From NCBI GenBank assembly GCA_012033095.1, contig JAAUPO010000162.1, positions 1 through 6,082 on the forward strand: a stretch of DNA of 6,082 nt. Direction: 5' to 3'. Within the stretch, counting starts at the first letter, position 1. Each line of letters opens with the position of its first letter. The stretch comes from Synechococcaceae cyanobacterium RL_1_2. GTDB taxonomy: Bacteria > Cyanobacteriota > Cyanobacteriia > Cyanobacteriales > JAAUPO01. The notes beneath the pieces were generated by a model, which ran no database searches, was not told where the DNA came from, and saw only the letters and a list, made by a program, of their open reading frames with translations. Below, piece by piece: positions 1 to 5,972 of this stretch. The position numbers and the translations under genes were made by a program.

Positions 1-32
1 AAGTGGGGAATTTAATGATTTTCAGAAATTTC

Positions 33-56
33 TCCCCAGAATGGGGGCTGGGGGCT
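33..56. repeat. G-rich cyanobacterial intergenic repeat fragment
   Basis: CCCC, the spacer AGAAT and GGGGG are followed by CTGGGGGC. This resembles the short GGGGGCT-type repeats scattered between genes in many cyanobacterial genomes (from memory of such repeats, not from a search). CCCC and GGGG can form a short hairpin. There is no run of T after it on either strand, so it is not a typical intrinsic terminator. Only one copy lies in the window. Confidence 0.35.
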
Positions 57-324
57 TTTAAAATATCCTCTTAGAAATGTGTAGAGTATCCTTCGAGGGA
101 GAGTATCTCCATTTAAGTTTTAGATTTTATTAAATCCTCATTCCTAACTAGGTCAGACCATGAAGATCCTTACTAGAATTGGCTTTCAATGTACTCAATT
201 TCCACAAGCTATTTAGGATTGCTATCGTATGGAAAATTAATCCTGATCGCAATTGTTCCCAATCGAAATAAACCCAGATATACCCTTACTTTCCTCGGAG
301 GATTAAACCCCTTGATAATCAATT

Positions 325-368
325 ATCCTGGGCCTAAATATCCTTACACCTTTAGCACTACCCAGGAT
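325..368 (-). terminator. Inverted repeat just after the operon, possible weak terminator
   Basis: ATCCTGGG (325-332) and CCCAGGAT (361-368) are exact reverse complements separated by 28 bases. The repeat begins two bases beyond the stop codon of the crr6-like gene, where the minus-strand operon should end. The 28-base loop is long. On the minus strand the repeat is followed by ATAATTG rather than a T run, while on the plus strand it is followed by TTTT. It could be a factor-dependent or processing site, or chance. Confidence 0.35.
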
Positions 369-369
369 T

Positions 370-853
370 TTAGTAGGAGCTAAAACTTGAGAAAAAGCTA
401 TCATCAATGTCTAACCCCAGGGATTGACCCATTAGCTTTAAACGCAGTCCTTCCGTAATTTGTTGATGATGGAGCCAATCCCTCAGAATAAAAATTTTGT
501 GCATTACCAATAGTTCTAACCCTTCGGGGTTGAAGATGATCCCCTCAGTACGGTTGAACTGGTGGGGAACGATCATTGCAACATAACGACTAAGCTCCCC
601 AGACTGCCAATCTAAAACAAAGGGAAACCAAGGAAATACGCTATCTAAACGTAAAAACCATAGCCTTACTTCGGGAATTTCAGATAACTCCCTCGGATCT
701 TCTGGCTCTTGGGGATAGGTGATTTTCAACTTAACGGCTTTCTCGTACTCAGCGATCGTACCAGCGTTTTAAACTCGGCTCTATCACCTCCAGGATGGGG
801 CTTAGATCTAAGTTTTCAATGTGATGGTGTTCAATGGGGATCTCTAAATTCAT
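370..853 (-). pseudogene. crr6: CRR6-like NdhI maturation factor, frameshifted
   Basis: The likely product is a CRR6-family (DUF1817) protein. In cyanobacteria and chloroplasts this family helps mature NdhI, an iron-sulfur subunit of the photosynthetic NDH-1 complex. The start is ATG 853-851 (MNLEIPIEHHHIENLDLS) and the stop is TAA 372-370. A one-base excess near 749-754 puts a TGA after residue 34 (…RWYDR); in the next frame the protein resumes with EYEKAVKLKITYPQ and stays open to the stop. Repaired length is about 160 residues, normal for the family. Recognition rests on the conserved core: LSEIPEVRLWFLRLD, FPWFPFVLDW, GELSRYVAMIVPHQFNR and GIIFNPEGLELLVMHK. I know these from family resemblance and have not searched them. 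The gene lies 22 bases after pilO on the same strand and is probably co-transcribed with it. No strong ribosome binding site is seen (weak AAAGA). A distinct paralogue of the family is possible. Confidence 0.66.
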
Positions 854-875
854 TGATATCTTTACGGGATTTAAT

Positions 876-1664
876 TTACGGAGGGGGGGCTTCTGCCGGT
901 GCACCTCCAGCCGCTGCCTCTGCCTCGGCCGCCGCTGCCGCCGCTTCTTCCGCCGCCAAGCGATCGCGTTCTTCCTTCGACAGGGCGCAACGACATCAAG
1001 GGTAAAGCCCGTATTCAGGATCAAATCCCCTTTCATCGTGATTTTGCTAGTTTTAGGATCAAAAATATAGGTTGGATTTTCCTCCACCTCAATACTGGTT
1101 TCCCGAAAAAATAACATGGTTTCAAATCTTTCCAACTTTTTAAACACCGCTTCCGTTTGGGGGGCAGTACCTTGGAATTCAATGCCAATGGTTTGTTTCA
1201 GAACTTTTTTATTTACTAAAGTTCCTAGGGAGTCATCTTCAACTATTTGAGGTTCAGGATTTTCAATATCGTAGGCAGTGATTTTTACCCCTTCCGATTG
1301 CATGATCGTCGAAACGTCCCTCAAAAGGGTAGGTAGGGTTTCACTACGGCCAAACAACCCAGCAATCTGGGGCCTTAGGGTTTCTTTGCGGGCCAGCTCG
1401 GTATTAAGATTTTGAATTTGGGTTTGAACATCAGAAATTTGATTGAGCTGTAATTCAGATTCTACTTGGTTCTAAGTTAGTCTGAAGGCCTGCATACTGT
1501 TCTTGGGCCGGTAACACTAGCTTCCAAACCAGATAACCAGCTCCAGCCACCCCAGCGATCGCGATTAGGATACCGGTAACTTTAGGGGTAAAGGTAATAC
1601 CAAAAGCTTCCGGATACTGGGGAGACTGTAACTCTTGATCGTCAATAATAAATTCAGCAGTCAT
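876..1664 (-). pseudogene. pilO: Type IV pilus assembly protein PilO, two frameshifts
   Basis: PilO is a bitopic inner-membrane protein that pairs with PilN in the alignment subcomplex linking the pilus motor to the outer-membrane secretin. The start is ATG 1664-1662 and the repaired length is about 262 residues. Visible parts are a short cytoplasmic N-terminus, one membrane helix at about residues 30-51 (GILIAIAGVAGAGYLVWKLV), a coiled-coil stretch (NQVESELQ through NLNTELARKE), and a periplasmic ferredoxin-like domain. The tail after about residue 225 is rich in Ala and Glu and ends GGAPAEAPPP at TAA 878-876. Shift 1, near 1471-1477, is one extra base: the first frame stops at 1455 after residue 69. 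Shift 2, near 983-988, is one missing base: without it the frame runs on past the pilO stop, through the crr6-like start, to 749. The two shifts cancel in length. The assignment follows from order after pilM and pilN, the single helix and the coiled coil. Confidence 0.85.
960..967. repeat. HIP1 octamer, one of four
   Basis: GCGATCGC, the highly iterated palindrome of many cyanobacterial genomes, occurs here in the pilO tail and also at 1555-1562 (pilO), 4503-4510 and 4977-4984 (binding-protein gene). Near-matches GCGATCGT are at 752-759 and 5823-5830. This is the main compositional marker of a cyanobacterial source. Confidence 0.85.
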
Positions 1665-1667
1665 ATT

Positions 1668-2485
1668 TTATGGTGCTCCTTCTGTTTCTGCGGTAGGTTC
1701 CGGTGGGATGTTGGAGATGACATCAATCAAACCCTGTTGCTCAAAGACTTTATAACGAGCGGTGAAGCCATCAGCCCTTTGCGCTCTAATTCAGATGCTA
1801 ACTTAAGAGAAGAAACATCGGTGAGGGCCACCTGAATAGTAAACTCAACGACTTCCTCCGGTTTCAACTTAATTAAAACTGGAGAATCTTCCCCTTCCTT
1901 TAACGCTGTTTCCAGGGTAATCGGGTTATCGGTGGGATCCACGGACTCAATAAAGGTTTTGCCAGAATCCACCAAGGATGATTCCTGTAGAGTTAACAGA
2001 AAATTATTGACATCGGTATAGGTGCCACCAAATCCTTCTATCGAAACACTAATAAAGCCCTTTTCTTCATCTAGACCGTTATCGGTAATTGTCTCTAATT
2101 GGATATTAGGGGGCATACGATCTTTAATATCAGCTAACAGGGCAGACCAAGGTTTAACCTGATTTAAAATGCTACCAAAGGCTTGAAATTCTTGATCGAT
2201 TTTTGCGATTTCCCCTTTCAATCGGCCAATCTCTGCATTTTGGGCTTTAGCCGCATCCAACTCCGCTTGGATTTTTTGAATTTCTTGATTGATATTGGCG
2301 GTTTTATTATTTACTTGCCACCACCAGCCCCCAGCTGCCCCTAGGGCCAACAAACCAACAGCCACGCCCCCGAAAGTGGGAATAATATCATTGAAAGACG
2401 CACTATTGGTTTTGGGTTTAATCGTTGTTTTGCTCTCTTCATTGAGAGCCCGATCGCGGAGAAAATTAATGTCAATACTATACAT
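1668..2485 (-). CDS. pilN: Type IV pilus assembly protein PilN, C-terminal frameshift
   Basis: PilN is a bitopic inner-membrane protein. Its cytoplasmic N-terminus binds PilM and its periplasmic domain pairs with PilO. The start is ATG 2485-2483. The N-terminus MYSIDINFLRDR is the PilM-binding segment, a variant of the family's IN(L/F)L motif. A membrane helix spans about residues 37-58 (VAVGLLALGAAGGWWW), followed by a coiled coil at about 60-105 (NINQEIQKIQAELDAAKAQ, then RLKGEIAKIDQEF) and a ferredoxin-like periplasmic domain (PWSALLADIKDRMPPNIQL onwards). A base is missing at the GGG run 1775-1777, so the frame as read leaves the family sequence after about residue 236 and stops at 1727 (252 residues). 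With one more G it reads ERKGADGFTARYKVFEQQGL and ends at TAA 1670-1668, giving about 272 residues. The repaired stop lies 3 bases from the pilO start, as expected for a coupled operon. I list it as CDS because most of the product remains in frame. Confidence 0.88.
1676..1681 (-). promoter_or_regulatory. Ribosome binding site of pilO
   Basis: AAGGAG on the minus strand, 11 bases upstream of the pilO ATG at 1664. It lies inside the last codons of repaired pilN (ETEGAP), which supports both the pilO start and the corrected pilN ending. Confidence 0.6.
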
Positions 2486-2490
2486 TGTCG

Positions 2491-3595
2491 TTAAAGCTCC
2501 CTTAAACCTAAACCTAAAACCGTTGCGAATCCTGGCCGTTGTACCGCAGATATTTCTTCATCTGTTTCAAGGCCTAGGGATTCAATGGGATCAATAACCA
2601 TAGTCGGTACGCTTAACTTCTGGGTAAAAAATTCATCTAATTGGGGAACCCCACCACCGGGTCCCCCCTAATAATAACTGAACTACTTCCAAATCCCCAG
2701 TCTGATTTAAATAAAAATCAATGGAGCGTTTTAATTCATCCGATAACTCCCCTAGGGTTCTCAAGAGGGAAGCCATCCCCGGATTAATCCCCGTAGCACC
2801 GGTTTTTCCCCCTTCCATGGGGGTAATGGGGATAGTCATACTTTGCAATAATTCTGTATTGCGATTACTCGGTAAATTCATCGCTCTGGATAGGGCGTTC
2901 TGTAACTGATAAGTCCCGATCGGCACAGTGCGGGAAAATTGAGGTACACCGTCCACAATAATGGCAATTTCCGTACTATCAAACTCAATATCAATTAAAA
3001 CAACCCCTTCCCTAGAACCAAACTGCCGTAATTGCTCTCGAATGGTGCGAATCATCGCAAAAATATTGATATCTAGCACATCGATCGAAAGGTTAGCCTG
3101 TCTAAACACCTCTAAATAGGTATCAGTTACATCCTGTTTCGTGGCAACCAACAGCACGTTAACCTTTTCAATGCCATCCTCGTCTTCAAAATAACCCAGC
3201 TTTTGATAAGCTAAATCCACTTCTTCCCTAGGATAGGGTAAGTATAAGCCCGCTTCATGGTTCAGTACCATATCCTTGAGTTCCGCATCATCTAACTCCG
3301 CCGGAATTGGAATGATCCGAAGAATTGATTCCCGCATCGGTACGGCAGTACTAACTGAAGTGGTATTGATGTTGTATTTATTAAACACATCTTGGATCAG
3401 TTCTGCTAAGGCCCCTGGATCAGCAATTTGTCCTTCTTCGATTAAACCTTCTGGTATTTCATCGGAATGAAATTTTACTAATTTATAATGTTGACCCTGT
3501 TTTTTCAATTGAGCGATATTGATTCGTTCCGGAGATATTTCTACTCCAATGCCTTTGGCTTTGGCACCAAACAGGTTTTTTAATCGATCGAGCAT
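2491..3595 (-). CDS. pilM: Type IV pilus assembly protein PilM, C-terminal frameshift
   Basis: PilM is the cytoplasmic, actin/FtsA-like nucleotide-binding protein of the pilus alignment complex and recruits PilN. The start is ATG 3595-3593 (MLDRLKNLFGAKAKGIGVEI), with no clear ribosome binding site. The N-terminal phosphate-1 region GVEISPERINIAQL is at about residues 16-29. The insert domain contains VPMRESILRIIPIP and the family-typical HEAGLYLPYPREEVDLAYQ (about 118-136). The phosphate-2 region is VLIDIEFDSTEIAIIVDGVP. As read, the frame turns off after about residue 309 at a run of six C on the plus strand (2663-2668) and stops at 2633 (320 residues, ending GGTRWWGSPIR). With five C it reads LLLGGPGGGVPQLDEFF and continues to GLGLREL, TAA 2493-2491, about 367 residues, the usual PilM length. 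The break hits the glycine-rich adenosine motif, so the protein as read should not bind nucleotide normally. The repaired stop is 5 bases before pilN. Confidence 0.93.
2497..2502 (-). promoter_or_regulatory. Ribosome binding site of pilN
   Basis: AGGGAG on the minus strand, 11 bases upstream of the pilN ATG at 2485. It is embedded in the last codons of repaired pilM (LREL), so translation of pilN is probably coupled to pilM. Confidence 0.5.
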
Positions 3596-3734
3596 AACAG
3601 CTAGTGGGGTTTGAGTTTTGAATAGCAGTGGATTATTATCAGTAAGCCTTGGTTTTTTCGTACTCTATTGTTTCAAAGAATAGGGCAAAAAGCGCATTGT
3701 GATCATTAATTATAGTTATTAATTTTGCGAGAAT
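3596..3734. promoter_or_regulatory. Divergent promoter region between pilM and the binding-protein gene
   Basis: These 139 bases separate two genes that point away from each other, so both promoters should lie here. Candidate -10 elements overlap on opposite strands: TATAAT on the minus strand (3714-3709) would give pilM a leader of about 105 bases, and TATAGT on the plus strand (3711-3716) would give the binding-protein gene a leader of about 12 bases. GATAAT on the minus strand (3640-3635) is another pilM candidate. None has a good TTGACA-like -35, which suggests activator-dependent or alternative-sigma promoters. A TGTGATC half-site (3698-3704) resembles half of a CRP/SyCRP1 site, but the other half is missing. 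Confidence 0.5.
3705..3723. promoter_or_regulatory. Symmetrical AT-rich element, possible operator
   Basis: ATTAAT (3705-3710) is repeated at 3718-3723 with a 7-base spacer. Because ATTAAT is itself palindromic, the 19 bases form an inverted repeat of the size and symmetry bound by dimeric regulators. It covers both overlapping -10 candidates, so a bound protein could affect both divergent genes. AT-rich repeats also arise by chance. Confidence 0.3.
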
Positions 3735-5024
3735 ATGGTGGTTATTAAAAAATTTCAAACCTGGGCGATGGTACTTTGTAGTCTAACCACTTTGACTATC
3801 GCTGGCTGCGGTGGAAACGGGAATCCAAGCTCCAACGGTTCCCAGGAAGTGGAGTTTTGGACGATGCAGTTACAACCTAAATTTAATGATTATTTTACCC
3901 AGCTCAATCAGAATTTTACCCAAAGTCATGGCAATACTGAAATACTCTGGGTAGATGTGCCCTGGTCAGCCATGGAAAGCAAAATTTTAACATCGGTGTC
4001 TGCCCAAACGGCCCCCGATGTGGTTAATCTTAACCCTAGTTTTGCTTCTACTTTAGCTGGGGATGGGGCTTGGTTAGATTTAGATGAACAATTATCCCCT
4101 GAAAGTAAATCTTTATATTTACCGAAGGTATGGAAAGCGAACGTCATTGACGATGTAACCTTTGGTTTGCCTTGGTACATTACCACCAGGGTGACTTTTT
4201 TTAATCAAGAGCTATTAGCCCAAACCAGTTACCAACAACCCCCTCAAACTTTTAGTGAGTTAGCGGCTTTTGCCAAGGAACTGAAAGAGAAAACAGGTAA
4301 GTATGCTTTATTTGTTAGCTTTGTCCCAGGAGATTCGGGGGAGGTGCTTGAATCCTTGGTGCAAATGGGAGTAACGTTAATTAATGATCAGGAACTAGCG
4401 GCCTTCAATTCTCCTGAGGGGAAAGCGGCCTTTCAATTTTGGGTTGATTTGTATCAACAACAGCTTTTACCGCCGGAGGTGTTAACCCAAGGCCACCAAG
4501 AAGCGATCGCGTTATACCAATCCGGCCAAGTTGCGTTACTGTCTGCTGGGCCAGAATTCAGTAATACCATCGAAACCAATGCGCCCCAGATTGCTGCCAA
4601 TTCGGGAGTTGCCCCCCAAATTACTGGTAATACCAAGAAAAAAGCTGTGGCGGTGATGAACTTAGTGATTCCCAAGGATACGGATCAACCGCAAAAAGCC
4701 TTAAATTATGCCTTATTTGTAACCAACGATCAAAATCAATTAGCCTTTGCCAAGCAAGCCAAGGTACTCCCCTCCACCGAAAAAGCCCTAACCCAGTTAA
4801 TTACGGAACTGTCCACGGAAAAAAGTGAAGGATTTACTGCGGCGACCTTAGTGAGTGCCAAACAATTGGTGGATGGGGAAGTGCTATTACCGCCCATTAA
4901 GAATCTTAATCTCTTACAAAAAATCATCTATGAAAATCTTCAACAGGCCATGTTAGGAGAAAAAACCGTTGACCAAGCGATCGCGGACGCGGAAACCGAA
5001 TGGAACAATCTTGTTAAAAAATAG
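3735..5024 (+). CDS. Sugar-type ABC transporter substrate-binding lipoprotein
   Basis: This is an extracellular solute-binding protein of the SBP_bac_1 type, which captures a substrate (usually a sugar or polyol) in the periplasm and delivers it to an ABC importer. It is 429 residues, normal for the family, and the only long gene here that reads through intact. The start is ATG 3735. The signal peptide is MVVIKKFQTWAMVLC… with lipobox TIAGC, so Cys25 should be lipid-anchored; a Ser/Gly/Asn-rich linker follows. Family landmarks are VEFWTMQLQPKF at about 39-50, the SAMESKILTSVSAQTAPDVV segment, then GLPWYITTRVTFFNQELL, which matches the typical G-x-P-W/Y…YN hinge region, and PPQTFSELAAFAKELKEKTG. 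A late PKDTDQPQKALNYALFVTN segment is also typical. No permease or ATPase gene lies nearby, so the substrate cannot be deduced. It is transcribed divergently from pilM. The ribosome binding site is weak (GAGA close to the ATG). Confidence 0.9.
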   Translation: MVVIKKFQTWAMVLCSLTTLTIAGCGGNGNPSSNGSQEVEFWTMQLQPKFNDYFTQLNQNFTQSHGNTEILWVDVPWSAMESKILTSVSAQTAPDVVNLNPSFASTLAGDGAWLDLDEQLSPESKSLYLPKVWKANVIDDVTFGLPWYITTRVTFFNQELLAQTSYQQPPQTFSELAAFAKELKEKTGKYALFVSFVPGDSGEVLESLVQMGVTLINDQELAAFNSPEGKAAFQFWVDLYQQQLLPPEVLTQGHQEAIALYQSGQVALLSAGPEFSNTIETNAPQIAANSGVAPQITGNTKKKAVAVMNLVIPKDTDQPQKALNYALFVTNDQNQLAFAKQAKVLPSTEKALTQLITELSTEKSEGFTAATLVSAKQLVDGEVLLPPIKNLNLLQKIIYENLQQAMLGEKTVDQAIADAETEWNNLVKK

Positions 5025-5043
5025 TTCTAAATCTGAATCTATT

Positions 5044-5058
5044 TAGGGATTGACCCTA
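5044..5058 (+). terminator. Small hairpin after the binding-protein gene
   Basis: TAGGG (5044-5048), loop ATTGA, CCCTA (5054-5058). The hairpin starts 20 bases after the stop codon, but the stem is only five pairs and just TT follows, so it would be a weak terminator at best. Confidence 0.3.
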
Positions 5059-5132
5059 TTATGATGGGAGTCTTGCGATCGAAACACCGAACCAAACTAG
5101 CATTTAATTAAGGAAATAAAGCTACACCTAAT

Positions 5133-5154
5133 ATTTCACCGGCATTTCACCGGC
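5133..5154. repeat. 11-base tandem duplication
   Basis: ATTTCACCGGC occurs twice in direct succession (5133-5143 and 5144-5154), consistent with replication slippage in non-coding DNA. On the other strand each unit reads GCCGGTGAAAT. Confidence 0.7.
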
Positions 5155-5218
5155 TAACTCCAATTCAACCAGTGCCCACTGCAAATATCCCATGGCCTAG
5201 CCACCAGCTTGATTTAAT

Positions 5219-5347
5219 TACCAAGATCACAACTACCATACTTTCAACTCTGCGATCAAGGATTAGGTTCAAACTGGAGAATGAACCATGAATGGGCTTG
5301 TGGGAGAGGTAGAGCTTCTAAACCTATTTACTTGCTTGATCTTGGTA
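5219..5347. repeat. 11-base inverted repeat enclosing a smaller hairpin
   Basis: TACCAAGATCA (5219-5229) and TGATCTTGGTA (5337-5347) are perfect reverse complements, 107 bases apart. Inside, GGTTCA (5266-5271) pairs with TGAACC (5282-5287) over a 10-base loop. A second pairing option exists between ACTACCA (5232-5238) and TGGTAGT (5343-5349), which overlaps the outer arm. It could be a structured leader of the downstream gene or a small degenerate mobile element. No target-site duplication flanks it. Confidence 0.4.
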
Positions 5348-5392
5348 GTGCCTCTTTAGCACTAAATTCCATTTAACTTCTTACTTTTCTAT

Positions 5393-5733
5393 ATGAACAA
5401 AAGATTTGACACCCTTTCCTTTCTCAGTGCTTGTTTGCTTGCTTGTGCCACTACTGTCTTAGCGAACGATTTGAGTGCCACAGCCGCAAAAACCACGGGT
5501 GCTGCTAGAACTGTATATTCCTCAGAATTTGTCAAAACCTTCAATGAAGAATGTACTGCCGAAATCAATAATTATTTTGAAGATGCGGCCGTGCCTCCAC
5601 TTGCCAATGTGTCTTAGATAAACTGGCGGACAAAAAATACAGCGAGGAAAAAATTGCTGACCTTGCAGGGGCCAACTCTGAAGATAAGAAAGTTTCCTTA
5701 GAATTGATTACTATCACTTTAACCTGCTTGTAG
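5393..5733 (+). pseudogene. Small exported cysteine-containing protein, frameshifted
   Basis: I do not recognise a named gene. ATG 5393 begins MNKRFDTLSFLSACLLACA, a signal peptide with a likely signal peptidase I site after VLA (residue 24). The mature part contains FVKTFNEECTAEINNYFEDA. As read, it stops at TAG after 74 residues. One missing base near 5590-5597 explains this: in the next frame the sequence continues STCQCVLDKLADKKYSEEKI, stays open to ITITLTCL and ends at TAG 5731-5733. Repaired length is about 113 residues. The mature part then has cysteines in a C…CxC…C arrangement, followed by a KYSEEKI helix. Similar small periplasmic proteins with a CxC-x(n)-LxxKY(S/T)xEE pattern occur in bacteria (family memory, not searched). 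The cysteines could form disulfides or bind metal. A lipobox reading (LSAC or LLAC) is possible but less likely. No ribosome binding site is evident. Confidence 0.55.
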
Positions 5734-5826
5734 GTATTAAGTTAGCCATTAAGAGAGGGGGCTTACCTAAATCATTCAAGCGAACCAAACGAGCCATAAG
5801 TTTGGTGGTTTGCCATGGTACAGCGA

Positions 5827-5889
5827 TCGTCACCATGATGACGACATAAACTCCATAATCGGTATCAGTACGGGTCGATTATCGTCGTC
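5827..5889 (+). ncRNA. Candidate structured RNA with alternative hairpins
   Basis: TCGTCA (5827-5832) can pair with TGACGA (5839-5844) over a 6-base loop. The overlapping GACGAC (5840-5845) can instead pair with GTCGTC (5884-5889), enclosing a second perfect stem, ATAATCG (5855-5861) with CGATTAT (5876-5882). The two states exclude each other, and a terminator lies 84 bases downstream. This could be a small RNA, a cis-regulatory leader or a structured 3' end. It matches no RNA family I can name, and no promoter is identified. Confidence 0.3.
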
Positions 5890-5972
5890 CCCCTACAGAA
5901 TTAGGCTTTGTTGCTTCGGGGATGTCTTCATTTCCCTGATGACGGTTATAACTAATCCCCAATATTCAATAG

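Larger units (their letters stand above)
1..369. other. Non-coding region downstream of the minus-strand operon
   Basis: No reading frame here looks like a gene. The minus strand has frequent stops in all frames. The longest plus-strand frame (189-383, 64 codons) has no recognisable motif and runs into the 3' end of the crr6-like gene on the other strand. The stretch holds a G-rich repeat fragment near 33-56, a 7-base direct repeat GAGTATC at 83-89 and 101-107, a short near-palindrome GATAATCAATTATC at 314-327, and the larger inverted repeat listed separately. If pilQ had followed pilO as in other cyanobacteria it would be read on the minus strand in this direction, but no secretin-like sequence is present. 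Confidence 0.6.
5025..5392. other. Non-coding region with several short repeats
   Basis: No gene can be supported in these 368 bases. Short frames exist (for example 31 codons from ATG 5281 on the plus strand and 21 codons on the minus strand reading MGYLQWALVELELAGEMPVK), but they lack convincing ribosome binding sites or known motifs. What is visible is an 11-base tandem repeat, an 11-base inverted repeat spanning 5219-5347 and a 6-base hairpin inside it. The region ends at the start of the small exported-protein gene and should hold its promoter; I see no clear -10/-35 pair. Confidence 0.5.

Noticed and set aside
189..383. 64-codon plus-strand frame near the left edge
   Set aside because: It has no ribosome binding site or motif, its codon composition resembles intergenic DNA, and it overlaps the end of the crr6-like gene.
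709..1114. Plus-strand open frames rich in Ala/Ser or Leu/Pro/Cys (709-1005, 834-1070, 899-1114)
   Set aside because: They are the complement of the pilO tail and the crr6-like start. Their low complexity comes from the GC-rich alanine-coding repeat on the other strand.
749..1357. A single 202-residue minus-strand protein starting at TTG 1357
   Set aside because: It is a composite. Its first part is the PilO periplasmic domain without its N-terminus, its Arg-rich middle is the PilO tail in the wrong frame, and its end is the N-terminus of the crr6-like protein.
2289..2909. Plus-strand frames over pilN and pilM (2289-2597, 2721-2909)
   Set aside because: They lie opposite well-supported pilus genes and show no family resemblance.
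3698..3716. SyCRP1 or NtcA binding site near TGTGATC
   Set aside because: Only one half of the CRP palindrome is present, and the NtcA pattern GTA-N8-TAC is not met.
3926..4927. Minus-strand frames inside the binding-protein gene (3926-4186, 4454-4675, 4736-4927)
   Set aside because: They are shadows of a complete, clearly recognised plus-strand gene.
5266..5287. GGTTCAAAC resembling a tRNA T-loop
   Set aside because: No acceptor stem, anticodon arm or 3' CCA context surrounds it. It is just one arm of a short hairpin.
5281..5376. 31-codon plus-strand frame MNHEWACGRGRASK…
   Set aside because: The GGAG lies only one base before the ATG, too close to act as its ribosome binding site. The frame also crosses the inverted repeat and has no recognisable motif.
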